NCBI RefSeq assembly: GCF_042643245.1
Contig: NZ_JBHRSK010000004.1
Location: 1-64,000, forward strand
Direction of reading: 5' to 3'
Source: Acidimangrovimonas pyrenivorans
GTDB taxonomy: Bacteria > Pseudomonadota > Alphaproteobacteria > Rhodobacterales > Rhodobacteraceae
DNA: 64,000 nucleotides
Shown: positions 27,726 through 37,100 of the stretch, piece after piece
Position numbering within the stretch: position 1 is the stretch's first letter
How the letters are laid out: every line of letters begins with the position of its first letter
Position numbers and translations under genes: made by a program
Notes under the pieces: model-generated
Seen by the model: only the letters and a program-made list of their open reading frames with translations
What the model was told of the DNA's origin: nothing
The model's database searches: none

Positions 27726-27782
27726 GGGGCGGAAGACCCGCCCCTCGAGAGGGGGGAGGCGGCGGAGGGTCCCGCCGCCTCC
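27726..27782 (-). terminator. two consecutive hairpins after the binding-protein gene
   Basis: GGGGCGG (27726-27732) pairs with CCGCCCC (27738-27744), and GGAGGCGGCGG (27755-27765) pairs with its complement at 27772-27782. Both stems lie in the spacer between the binding-protein gene and livG and probably let the binding protein be made in excess. Confidence 0.55.
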
Positions 27783-27788
27783 GCGGTG

Positions 27789-29000
27789 TTACTTGACCAG
27801 CGGGCAGCCGCCGTCGGCAAGGGAGAAAAAGGCGTCCTTGCCCGGGATCTCGCGCACCACCTCGGCCACGTCCCAGGGCCCGTCCTTGGGCGACTGCACC
27901 TTCAGCAGGTACATGTCGTGGACCAGAAGGCCGTCCTTGCGGATCGTCCCGCCGTGGGCGAAGAAGTCGTCGATCTTCATCTTGCCGAGTTCGGCGCGCA
28001 CGGCGTCGGGATCGTCGGTGCCGGCCGCCTTGATCGCCTTCAGATAGGCCATGGTCAGCGAATAGTCGGCCGCGTGCGGGAAGGTCGGCGCCGCGCCGTT
28101 CGAGAACTTCTCGTATTCCGCCTTCCACTTGCGCGAGGCGTCGTCGTGGTTCCAGTACCAGGCCGAGGTGAATTGCAGCCCCTTGGCGATATCGGTGCCG
28201 AGGCTCTTGACGTCGGAGATCAGCACCAGCATCCCGGCAAGCTGCTGGCCGCCCTCGACGATGCCGAACTCATGCGCCTGCTTGACCGCGTTGACGGTGT
28301 CCTGGCCGGCATTGGCGAGCCCGATCACCTGCGCCCCCGAGGATTGCGCCTGCAGCAGGTAGGACGAGAAGTCGGTCGTCGCCAGCGGCACGTCGGAAGA
28401 GCCGACCACCTTGCCGCCGAGCGACTTGACCACCGAGGCGGTGTTGTCCTGCAGCGAATGGCCGAAGGCATAGTCGGCGGTGATGAAATACCAGCTCTTG
28501 CCGCCGTTCTTGACGATCGCGGTGGCGGTGCCGACCGGCAGGGCGTGGGTGTCGTAGCCGTAGTGGATGCCGTATTTCGTGCAGTCCTTGCCGGTCAGCG
28601 CGGTGGTCGCGGCGCCGGTGGCCATGGTGATGACCTTCTTCTCGGAGGCGAGCTTCTGCACCGCCAGCGCCACCGCCGAGTTGGTCAGGTCGGTGATCAT
28701 GTCGACGTGATCCTCGTCGATCCACTTGCGCGCGGTCGACGAGGCGACATCGGCCTTGTTCTGGTGGTCGGCCGAGATCACCTCGATCGGCTTGCCAAGC
28801 ACCGTGCCGCCGAAGTCGCGCACCGCCATCTTCACCGCAGCGACGGCGCCGTCGCCGCTGAAGCCGGTCGAATAGACGCCGGACATGTCGCCCAGCACGC
28901 CGATCTTGACGACCCCGTCCGAAACGCCGCCCGACCAGGCGACACCGGAAGACAGCGCGAGCGCCGCCGCCGTCATTCCCAGAGTTCCGATGAACTTCAT
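27789..29000 (-). CDS. ABC transporter substrate-binding protein (HAAT family, acid type)
   Basis: This 403-residue binding protein starts at ATG 29000 with GGGAGG upstream. A Sec signal (MKFIGTLGMTAAALALSSG, cleaved near AWS-GG) precedes the Leu/Ile/Val-type fold: VKIGVLGDMSGVYSTGFSGD, the second-lobe strand SWYFITADYAFGHSLQDN and the late GGCPLVK. Many relatives of this subgroup bind aromatic or other carboxylic acids rather than amino acids, which fits the acyl-CoA ligase at the end of the operon. The ligand is not readable from sequence. Confidence 0.87.
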   Translation of the reverse strand: MKFIGTLGMTAAALALSSGVAWSGGVSDGVVKIGVLGDMSGVYSTGFSGDGAVAAVKMAVRDFGGTVLGKPIEVISADHQNKADVASSTARKWIDEDHVDMITDLTNSAVALAVQKLASEKKVITMATGAATTALTGKDCTKYGIHYGYDTHALPVGTATAIVKNGGKSWYFITADYAFGHSLQDNTASVVKSLGGKVVGSSDVPLATTDFSSYLLQAQSSGAQVIGLANAGQDTVNAVKQAHEFGIVEGGQQLAGMLVLISDVKSLGTDIAKGLQFTSAWYWNHDDASRKWKAEYEKFSNGAAPTFPHAADYSLTMAYLKAIKAAGTDDPDAVRAELGKMKIDDFFAHGGTIRKDGLLVHDMYLLKVQSPKDGPWDVAEVVREIPGKDAFFSLADGGCPLVK

Positions 29001-29484
29001 TTCAGTTCCTCCCTTGCTAACGCCGTCTCCACGGCTCGTGTCTCCCGCAGGCCCCCGTCGCGGCTGGGGGCTGTCGGGTGCGATCCTGTTAAATCGGGCC
29101 CCGCGAGTCACCGGTCCTGCCGACGCTTCGGAGCGATCTCGCGAGCATTTGATGGCGGCCGAAACGCTCCGGCCCGCGCCGCCCCCCCCCGGCGGAGACG
29201 GCCCGATGCTGCCGCAAGCCGGGCTGCCACGCCGCGTCGAAGACGGGCTCTCCCTGTCCCGCCCGGCCGAGCGTCCTCGCCCTTGCCGGGCCCGGGGCGT
29301 CCTGTCCGATGCATGCGAGAAGGCTCACTGTCCGGCCTTCCGCCGCGACATGAAAACGCGGCACGGATGACTTGACATCGCGGCAGTTCCTCCCCAGCTC
29401 TCCCACGCTGCCGAAGCTATGCGATTACTTCCGCATGTCTATGCTATTGATTGCCCAACGGTTGTGCGGATATGCTCATGTCCG
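29001..29484. other. divergent regulatory region between HAAT operon and LysR gene
   Basis: No gene is recognised in this 484-base stretch. The part next to the LysR gene is less GC-rich and holds ATGCG-N8-CGCAT at 29419-29436, an inverted repeat that could be a LysR binding site. A GCCCCC/GGGGGC stem lies at 29051-29071 in the leader of the transporter operon. Confidence 0.35.
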
Positions 29485-30432
29485 ATGGCTTTCGACTGGA
29501 ACGACCTGCGCTATTTTCTCTCGGTGGCCCGCACCGGCCGCCTGACGGCGGCCGCCCAGCGGATGCGCACCGATCACGCCACGGTCAGCCGCCGGGTAAA
29601 GGCGCTCGAGGAGCAGCTCGGCGCCGCCCTGTTCACCCGCTCGCCCCGCGGCTATGCGCTGAGCGAGCAGGGCGAGGCGCTGCTGCGCCATGCCGAGGCG
29701 ATCGAAAGCACCGCGGCGCAGATCCAGAACGACATCGCCGGCGAGCGTTTCTCGCTCAGCGGCGCCGTCCGCATCGGGGCGCCGGACGGCTTCGGCGCCT
29801 TCTTCCTGGCGCCGCGGCTGGGGCAACTGGCCGAGCAGCATCCCGAGCTTGCTCTGCAACTCGTCGCGACGCCGCGGATCTTCAGCCTGTCCAAGCGCGA
29901 GGCCGATATCGCGATCGTCCTGTCGCGGCCGGAACGGGGCCGGCTGTTCTCGCGGCTGCTGACCGAATACAGCCTGCACCTGTATGCGTCGCGCGACTAT
30001 CTCGCGGCGCAGCCGCCGGTGCGGAGCAAGGAGGACCTGAGGCAGCACTTGCAGATCGGCTACATCCCCGACCTGATCTACACGCCCGAACTCGATTACC
30101 TTTCCGGCCTGATGGCCGATCTGCAGCCGCAGTTCTCCAGCACCAACCTGTTCGCGCAGATGCGGGCGGCCGCGGCCGGCACCGGCATCTGCATCCTGCC
30201 CGATTTCATGGCGCAGCATGTCCCGGCGCTGGTTCCGGTCCTGCCCGACAGCGTCGAGATCCGGCGGACGTTCTGGTTGGTGGCCCACGAGGATTCCCGG
30301 GACGCGGCGCGGGTGCAGGCCGTCATCCGCTTCGTCGTCGAGCAGGTGGAACTCGCCAAGGGCGATTTCCTGCCCGGTCCCGGAACGGCGCCGGCGTCTG
30401 CCGGCACCGAGCTTTCGGGGCGCGCCGGCTGA
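29485..30432 (+). CDS. LysR-type transcriptional regulator
   Basis: This 315-residue LysR regulator is read from ATG 29485 (MAFDWNDLRYFLSVARTG); the family helix-turn-helix starts right at this Met, so the longer frame is not used. DNA-binding domain: LTAAAQRMRTDHATVSRRVK. Substrate domain about residues 90-295, with SGAVRIGAPDGFGAFFLAPR. It is divergent from the HAAT/acyl-CoA-ligase operon and probably controls it. It ends 18 bases from the convergent MarR-type gene. Confidence 0.87.
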   Translation: MAFDWNDLRYFLSVARTGRLTAAAQRMRTDHATVSRRVKALEEQLGAALFTRSPRGYALSEQGEALLRHAEAIESTAAQIQNDIAGERFSLSGAVRIGAPDGFGAFFLAPRLGQLAEQHPELALQLVATPRIFSLSKREADIAIVLSRPERGRLFSRLLTEYSLHLYASRDYLAAQPPVRSKEDLRQHLQIGYIPDLIYTPELDYLSGLMADLQPQFSSTNLFAQMRAAAAGTGICILPDFMAQHVPALVPVLPDSVEIRRTFWLVAHEDSRDAARVQAVIRFVVEQVELAKGDFLPGPGTAPASAGTELSGRAG

Positions 30433-30450
30433 CCATGCCGCCGCCCCGCC

Positions 30451-30978
30451 TCAGAGCGATGCCGCCGCGCGTGACGCCTGGTCGTAGAGGCCGGAGAGGC
30501 TGCGCAGCACCGCGGCGACATGGCTGAGTTCGTCGAAGTCGCGCCCGCCCGCCCTGGCCGCCTCAAGAAGGCAGGCGCGCCGCAGCTTGCCGTAGCGTTC
30601 GCAAAGATCGGCCCCCTCCGCGGTGGTCTGGTAGAACATCTCCTTGCCCATCTTGCGCCCCTCGACGAGCCCGGCCTTCACCAGCTTCTTCAGCGCGTAG
30701 TTCACCGTATGCGTGTCGTCGATGTTGAGCATGAAGGCGATGTCGATCAGCCGCTTTTCCTTGGTGCGGTGATTGACGTTGTGCAGGATCAGGATGTCGA
30801 GCGGATTGAAGTCCTTGTGCCCCAGCGCCGCCATGCAATGGATCATCCAGCGCGAGAAGGCGTTGTTGGCCATCGTCAGCGCGTATTCCAGCTCGCTCAT
30901 CTGCCAGCCGGGGCCGCCCTCGGCGAGATGGGCGGAGGAGACGATGGCGGTGTCGGGCGTCTTCGGGGTCGAGGGCAT
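30451..30978 (-). CDS. winged-helix (MarR-type) regulator
   Basis: This 175-residue protein starts at ATG 30978 with AAGGAG upstream. It is a winged-helix DNA-binding protein of a MarR subgroup (about residues 40-140): DFNPLDILILHNVNHR, the recognition helix region NIDDTHTVNYALKKLVKAG and the wing EGRKMGKEMFYQTTAEG. It lies before the TRAP operon on the same strand, with a perfect palindrome at 31034-31049 upstream. Control of the TRAP genes is plausible but not shown. Confidence 0.78.
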   Translation of the reverse strand: MPSTPKTPDTAIVSSAHLAEGGPGWQMSELEYALTMANNAFSRWMIHCMAALGHKDFNPLDILILHNVNHRTKEKRLIDIAFMLNIDDTHTVNYALKKLVKAGLVEGRKMGKEMFYQTTAEGADLCERYGKLRRACLLEAARAGGRDFDELSHVAAVLRSLSGLYDQASRAAASL

Positions 30979-31033
30979 GGCGGGCTCCTTGCAGGGGGCC
31001 TCCACTATAGCCGTCCATGCGCCTGATGTGCAA

Positions 31034-31049
31034 GAAACGCGCGCGTTTC
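31034..31049. promoter_or_regulatory. 16-base perfect palindrome upstream of the MarR-type gene
   Basis: GAAACGCGCGCGTTTC is a perfect palindrome flanked by CAAG and CTTG. A second inverted repeat GCGGT-N4-ACCGC lies at 31061-31074. Both are in the 118-base gap between dctM and the regulator and are likely its operators. Confidence 0.45.
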
Positions 31050-31096
31050 GCTTGTGAAATGCGGTCGTTACCGCCCGCATTCTTCCGTTCCTGCGG

Positions 31097-32395
31097 TCAC
31101 ATGTGGTTCGGCAGGTAGGTCGCGATGCCGGGGAAGACGACGACCAGCGCCAGCGCCACAAGCATCAGCAGGAAGAAGGGCAGCGCGGCCCGGGCGACCG
31201 TCAGGATGTTCCGCCCGGTCAGCGCCTGCAGCACGAACAGGTTGAAGCCCACCGGCGGCGTGATCTGGCTCATCTCCACCACGATCACCACGAAGATGCC
31301 GAACCACATCGTGTCGATCCCGGCCTTCTCGACCATCGGCATGATGACGGAGGTGGTCAGCACCACGACCGAGATCCCGTCAAGGAAGCATCCCATGACG
31401 ATGAAGAAGACGGTCAGCGCGGCCAGCAGCGCATAGGGCGACAGGTTCAGCCCGCCGATCCATTCCGCCAGCAGCGAGGGGATGCCGGTGAAGCCCATGG
31501 CGACGGTCAGGAAGGCCGCGCCGGCCAGGATGAAGGCGATCATGCACGAGGTCATCGTCGCGCTCATCAGCCCCTCGGTGAAGCTTTGCCGGTCGAGCGA
31601 GCCCGAAAGCCAGGACAGCAGAAGCGCCAGCGCCACGCCGACGGCGGCCGCGTCGGTGGGGGAGGCGATGCCCGCGTAGATCGAGCCGATGACCCCCGCG
31701 ATCAGCAGCACGATCGGGATCAGCCGGCGCGAGCGGCGCAGCTTCTCCGCGAAGGACAGCCCTTCTCCCGTCTCGGTCGGCAGCTTGTCCTTGTTGAGCA
31801 GGCCCCAGATCACGACGTAGCCGACGAAGAGCGCGACCAGCAGCAGCCCCGGCAGGATGCCGGCGATGAAGAGGCGGGCGATGGATTGCTCGGTCGCCGC
31901 GCCGTAGACGATGAGGATGATCGAGGGCGGGATCAGGAGGCCCAGCGTGGCCGAGCCCGCCAGGGTGCCGATCATCATCCGCTCGGGGTAGCCGCGGCGC
32001 TTGAGCTCCGGGATCGACAGCTTGCCGATGGTCGCGGCCGTCGCCGCGGAAGAGCCGGAGACGGCGGCGAAGATGCCCGAGCCGAAGATGTTGACATGCA
32101 GCAGTCGGCCCGGCAGCCGCTCCATCCAAGGGGCGAGGCCCGTGAACATGTCCTCCGACAGGCGCGAGCGGAACAGGATCTCGCCCATCCAGATGAACAG
32201 CGGCAGCGCCGCCAGCGCCCAGGAATTCGAGTTGCCCCAGATCGTGGTCGCCATGACCGTGCCGAGGGGCGAGGAGGTGCCCATGGTCATCGCCGCGATG
32301 CCGACGCCCATCAGCGAGAAGGCGACCCAGAGCCCGAGGCCCAGCATCAGGAACAGGATGGCGAGCAGGATCGCCGAGATGGTCAGGATCGACAT
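31097..32395 (-). CDS. dctM: TRAP transporter large permease (DctM)
   Basis: This 432-residue inner-membrane protein has about twelve hydrophobic segments. DctM landmarks: GSGIFAAVSGSSAATAATIGKL, LIPPSIILIVYGAATEQSIARLF, ASPTDAAAVG and QITPPVGFNLFVLQALTG. It is the ion-coupled transport subunit of a TRAP importer; its gene follows dctQ by five bases. Full length. Confidence 0.93.
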   Translation of the reverse strand: MSILTISAILLAILFLMLGLGLWVAFSLMGVGIAAMTMGTSSPLGTVMATTIWGNSNSWALAALPLFIWMGEILFRSRLSEDMFTGLAPWMERLPGRLLHVNIFGSGIFAAVSGSSAATAATIGKLSIPELKRRGYPERMMIGTLAGSATLGLLIPPSIILIVYGAATEQSIARLFIAGILPGLLLVALFVGYVVIWGLLNKDKLPTETGEGLSFAEKLRRSRRLIPIVLLIAGVIGSIYAGIASPTDAAAVGVALALLLSWLSGSLDRQSFTEGLMSATMTSCMIAFILAGAAFLTVAMGFTGIPSLLAEWIGGLNLSPYALLAALTVFFIVMGCFLDGISVVVLTTSVIMPMVEKAGIDTMWFGIFVVIVVEMSQITPPVGFNLFVLQALTGRNILTVARAALPFFLLMLVALALVVVFPGIATYLPNHM

Positions 32396-32400
32396 GCGTT

Positions 32401-32949
32401 TTACTCGCTCAGCAGGCTTTCGTCCTTGCCCTCGAAGCTGGGCGCGCGGCCCGCGAGGAGCTGGAGGAGGTCATCCACGAGGGCAATGGCCAGGATCGTC
32501 AGCCCGAGCGCCAGCGGCGTCTGCGGGATCCAGATCGGCACCGGCACCATGCCCGGGGACATGTCGCCGTAGGACCAGCTGTCGTGGACGTAGAGGATCA
32601 TGTGCCAGGCGGCGAAACCGGTCATTCCGGCCGCGGCCGCCAGCACCAGCGCCTCGACCGCCCGGCGCAGGGCGCGCGGCATGAACTGGATCGCCAGCGT
32701 CACACGGATATGACCGCCGCCGCGCAGGGTGTAGGCCAGCGCCAGGAAGGTCGAGGCGGCAAGGAAGTAGCCGGTGAATTCGGCATAGGACGGGATCGTC
32801 AGGCCCAGCGCGCCGAAGCCGAGCGCCGCCATGACCTTGTCGGCGGCGTTCAGGCAGACCTGCGCCAGCACGACCGCGACGATCGCCACGATGAAGAAGG
32901 CGGCCAGCCCGCCGCTCAGCCGGTAGAGCGCGTCCAGGAGCTTGCGCAT
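32401..32949 (-). CDS. dctQ: TRAP transporter small permease (DctQ)
   Basis: This 182-residue membrane protein has four hydrophobic segments. The DctQ pattern is visible in ASTFLALAYTLRGGGHIRVTL around residues 70-90. It lies between dctP and dctM in the standard TRAP order and contacts the large permease. Confidence 0.9.
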   Translation of the reverse strand: MRKLLDALYRLSGGLAAFFIVAIVAVVLAQVCLNAADKVMAALGFGALGLTIPSYAEFTGYFLAASTFLALAYTLRGGGHIRVTLAIQFMPRALRRAVEALVLAAAAGMTGFAAWHMILYVHDSWSYGDMSPGMVPVPIWIPQTPLALGLTILAIALVDDLLQLLAGRAPSFEGKDESLLSE

Positions 32950-32978
32950 CTCGATCTCCCCGGTTTGGGATGGGAAAG

Positions 32979-33001
32979 GGGCGGCCCCTTCGGAGCCGCC
33001 C
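32979..33001 (-). terminator. hairpin between TRAP dctP and dctQ
   Basis: GGGCGGC (32979-32985) pairs with GCCGCCC (32995-33001) across nine bases in the 58-base gap, another stem directly behind a binding-protein gene. Confidence 0.45.
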
Positions 33002-33007
33002 GGTCGC

Positions 33008-33979
33008 TTACTTCTGGTAGGCTTCGAGAAGCGCCTTGCCCTCGGGGCCGGCCTTTTCCTTCCACTGCGCCAGCATCTTGACGCCGATCTCCTTCAGCCC
33101 CTGCTCCAGCTCGGGGGTCGGTTGCTCGACATGGATGCCATGGGCGGCGAGCGCCTTGGTCTGCTCGACCGTCTCCTTCTTCGACATCTCCCAGCCGCGG
33201 GCCTGGGCCTTGGCGGCGGCGTCGAGAACGGCCTTCTGCTCCTCCTTCGACAGGTGGTCGAAGGCGCGCTTGTTGGCGACCACGATGTTCTTGGGCAGCC
33301 ATGCCTGGATGTCGGTGTAGTAGCTCAGGTAGTCCCACGCCTTCGAGTTCACGCCGGTCGAGGGCGAGGTGATCATCGCCTCGACCCGGCCGGTGGAAAA
33401 CGCTTGCGGGATGTCCGGCACCTCGACCTGCGTCGGCGCGGCGCCGGCGAGCTTGGCGAAGCTTTCGAGGGTCGCGTTGTAGGAGCGGAACTTGAGCCCC
33501 GCGAGATCCTTGACCGAGTGGACCGGCTTCTTGGTGTAGAGCCCCTGCGGCGGCCACGGCACGGCGTAGAGCACCATCATCCCCTGCTTCTCGAGCAGTT
33601 TCTCGACGATCGGCTTCTGCGCCTGCCACAGCTTTTCGGCCTGATCGTAGGAGGTGGCCAGGAACGGCAGCGAATCCGCGCCGAAGGCGGGGTTGTCGTT
33701 GTTCATGATCGACAGGAAGAACTCGCCGATCTGGACCTGCCCCGAACGCACCGCGCGCGGGATCTCGGGATGCTTGAAGAGCGATCCGGCCGAGTGGATC
33801 TTGATCGTCAGCTTGCCATCGGTCGCCTTGGCCACGTCGGCCGCGAAATCGCGGTCGTTCTTGGTGTGGAAGGTCGCGTCCGGATAGGGGGTCGGCATCT
33901 GCCAGGTGTCGGCCTGCCCCTGCGCGGCACAGGCAAGCGAGACGGCGAGGGCGCCGCCCAGGTTTTTCCAAAAGCCCAT
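33008..33979 (-). CDS. dctP: TRAP transporter substrate-binding protein (DctP)
   Basis: This 323-residue periplasmic receptor starts at ATG 33979 (MGFWKNLGGALAVSLACAAQ), a Sec signal ending QGQA-DT, with AGGGAG upstream. DctP features: FHTKNDRDFAADVAKATDGK, the family Arg in GLKFRSYNA (salt bridge to the ligand carboxylate) and EAMITSPSTGVNSKAWDYL. The ligand is therefore a carboxylate. The divergent 5-oxoprolinase-like gene suggests pyroglutamate or a related lactam acid, which is an inference from context only. Confidence 0.88.
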   Translation of the reverse strand: MGFWKNLGGALAVSLACAAQGQADTWQMPTPYPDATFHTKNDRDFAADVAKATDGKLTIKIHSAGSLFKHPEIPRAVRSGQVQIGEFFLSIMNNDNPAFGADSLPFLATSYDQAEKLWQAQKPIVEKLLEKQGMMVLYAVPWPPQGLYTKKPVHSVKDLAGLKFRSYNATLESFAKLAGAAPTQVEVPDIPQAFSTGRVEAMITSPSTGVNSKAWDYLSYYTDIQAWLPKNIVVANKRAFDHLSKEEQKAVLDAAAKAQARGWEMSKKETVEQTKALAAHGIHVEQPTPELEQGLKEIGVKMLAQWKEKAGPEGKALLEAYQK

Positions 33980-34026
33980 GATTTTCTCCCTGTTGGTTTG
34001 CACTATGACTATACGATGTCGTCTCA

Positions 34027-34041
34027 TTGACAATTTGTCAA
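34027..34041. promoter_or_regulatory. 15-base palindrome between TRAP operon and hyuAB-like gene
   Basis: TTGACAATTTGTCAA is a perfect odd-centred palindrome in the AT-rich middle of the 151-base divergent region, and it contains a TTGACA hexamer. Its size and symmetry suit a GntR- or MarR-type regulator controlling uptake and hydrolysis together. Confidence 0.5.
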
Positions 34042-34130
34042 CGTTTTACTAGCGTCCTGAGGCACGATGCGGCGCGGCTCGGGCTGGGCCGCGCGCACGG
34101 GATCACGGCAACACTCACGAGGCGGGAACG

Positions 34131-37100
34131 ATGGCAGAGGATGCGGGCAAGGGCAAATGGCAGTTCTGGCTGGACCGGGGCGGGACCTTCACCGACATCG
34201 TCGCGCGGCGCCCGGATGGCGGGCTCTTGACCCACAAGCTGCTGTCGGAGAACCCCGAACGCTACGCTGACGCCGCCGTGCAGGGGATTCGCGATCTCCT
34301 CGGCCTGGCGGCGGATGCGCCGATCCCCCGGGGCATGATCGGCGCGGTGAAGATGGGCACCACGGTGGCCACCAACGCCCTTCTGGAACGCAAGGGCGAG
34401 CGAACGCTCTTCGTCACCAACCGGGGGCTCGGGGATCTGCCGCGCATCGGCTACCAGAGCAGGCCGGCGCTCTTCGATCTCGACATCCGTCTGCCCGAGA
34501 CGCTGGCCGTGGAGGTGATCGAGGTTTCCGCCCGCCTCGCCCAGGACGGGACCGAGGTGGCGCCGCTCGACGAAACGGCGGTGGCCCGGGCGCTTGCCGA
34601 GGCCCATGCCAAGGGCTTCCGCGCGGTCGCGGTGGCGCTGATCCACGGCTACCGCTACCCGGAGCATGAGCAGCGCATCGGCGCGCTGGCGCGGGCGGCG
34701 GGCTTCACGCAAGTGTCGCTCAGCCATCAGGCGAGCCCGCTCATCAAGCTCGTGGCGCGGGGCGACACGACGGTGGTCGACGCCTATCTGTCGCCGATCC
34801 TGCGGCGCTACGTGGCGCAGGTGTCGGAGGCATTGCGCGCGGATGAGAACGGCTGCGAGCGGCTGATGTTCATGCAGTCGAACGGCGGGCTGACGGATGC
34901 GGCGCTTTTCCAGGGCAAGGACGCGATCCTGTCGGGCCCCGCAGGCGGCGTCGTCGGCATGGTGCGCACGGCCGAGGCGGCGGGCTTCGACCGCCTGATC
35001 GGCTTCGACATGGGCGGCACCTCGACCGATGTCTGCCATTACGCCGGGAGCTATGAGCGCAGCTTCGAGACGGAAACCGCGGGCGTCCGGGTGCGCGCGC
35101 CGATGATGAACATCCACACCGTGGCGGCGGGGGGCGGCTCGATCCTGACGTTCCGCGACGGGCGGCTGCAGGTCGGCCCCGAAAGCGCGGGCGCCAATCC
35201 CGGTCCCGCCAGCTATCGCCGCGGCGGCCCGCTGACCGTGACCGATTGCAACGTCGTGCTGGGCAAGATCCAGCCCGACCATTTCCCCGCCGTCTTCGGC
35301 CCGAACGGCGACGAGCGGCTGGATGTCGGGGCGCCGCGGGCGCTCTTCGCCCGGATGGCGCGGGACATCGCGGCAGAGACCGGCGACGCCGAGATGAGCG
35401 TCGAGGCCCTGGCCGAGGGCTTCCTGCGCATCGCGGTCGAGAACATGGCCAACGCGATCAAGAAGATCTCGGTCCAGCGCGGCTACGACGTCACCGAATA
35501 CGCGATGAACTGCTTCGGCGGCGCGGGTGGTCAGCATGCCTGCCAGGTCGCCGATGTGCTGGGGATGACGACGATCTTCGTGCATCCCTTCGCGGGCGTC
35601 CTGTCGGCCTTCGGCATGGGGCTGGCCGATGTCCGGGCGATCCGCGAGCACCAGTTCTCGGGCCCGCTCGACGCGCCGGAAGCGGCGGCCGCGCTGGAGC
35701 GGATCGCGGCCGAGGCCTGCGCCGAGGTCACCGGACAGGGCATCGCGGCCGAGGCGGTGAGGATCCTGCGCACCGCCCATGTCCGCACCTCCGGCGGCCA
35801 CCAGACGCTGCCGGTGCCCTTCGGCCCGGCCGCCGACATGGCGGAGGCCTTCGTCGAGGCCCACCGTCAGCGCTTCGGCTTCTCGCCCGCCGGCGACGAC
35901 CTCGTCCTCGATCTGCTGACGGCAGAGGCCGTGGGCGCCACCGGAGCCGCGGTGACACTGCCCGATGCCGCGCCTTCCGCTGCCGCGCAGGGCGTTGCCC
36001 GGATGCACACCGGCGGCGCCTGGCAGGATGTGCCGCTGGTCGACCGCGCCGGCCTTGCCGCCGGGGCGACGGTGGACGGGCCGGCCATCATCACCGAACC
36101 GACCGGCACCAACGTGGTCGAGGCGGGCTGGCGGGCCGAGGCGCGGCCCGGCGGCAATCTCGTGCTCAGGCGGGTCGTGCCGATGGCCCGGCAGGAGGCG
36201 CTGGGGACCAAGGCGGATCCGATCATGCTGGAGGTCTTCAACAATCTCTTCATGTCGATCGCCGAGCAGATGGGGGCGACGCTCGCCAACACGGCCTATT
36301 CGGTGAATATCAAGGAACGGCTGGATTTCTCCTGCGCGATCTTCGACGCGGCCGGAGACCTTGTCGCCAACGCGCCGCATGTGCCGGTGCATCTGGGCTC
36401 GATGTCGGAAAGCGTCCGCGCGATCCTGCGCAAGAACGCGGGCAGGATCCGCCCCGGCGACGTCTTCATGATGAACAACCCCTTCGACGGCGGCACCCAC
36501 CTGCCGGACGTCACGGTCATTTCCCCCGTCTTCGATGCGGCGGGGGAGGAGATCCTCTTCACCGTGGCCTCGCGGGGCCACCATGCCGATATCGGCGGCA
36601 AGACCCCGGGCTCGGCCCCGCCCGACAGCCGCCATATCGACGAGGAGGGTGTGCTGATCGACAATTTCCGCCTGATCGCGGAGGGCCGCCTGCGCGAGGC
36701 GGAAACCCGTGCCCTGCTTGCCTCGGGCCCCTTTCCCTGCCGCAACATCGACCAGAACATGGCCGACCTTGCGGCCCAGGTTGCCGCCAACGCGACCGGC
36801 GCGGCAGAGCTTCACCGCATCATCGGCCAGTTCGGGCAGGAGGTGGTGCAGGCCTACATGCGCCATGTTCAGGACAATGCCGAGGAAAGCGTGCGGCGGG
36901 TGATCGACGTGCTCTCGGACGGGGCGTTCACCTATCCGCTCGACAGCGGGGCAGAGCTGAAGGTGGCGATCCGGGTCGATCACGCGGCGCGGCGCGCGGT
37001 GGTGGATTTCGCCGGCTCGGCGCCGCAGGACGCGCTGAACTACAACGCGCCGCTGGCGATCTGCCGGGCGGTGGTGCTCTATGTCTTCCGCACGCTGGTG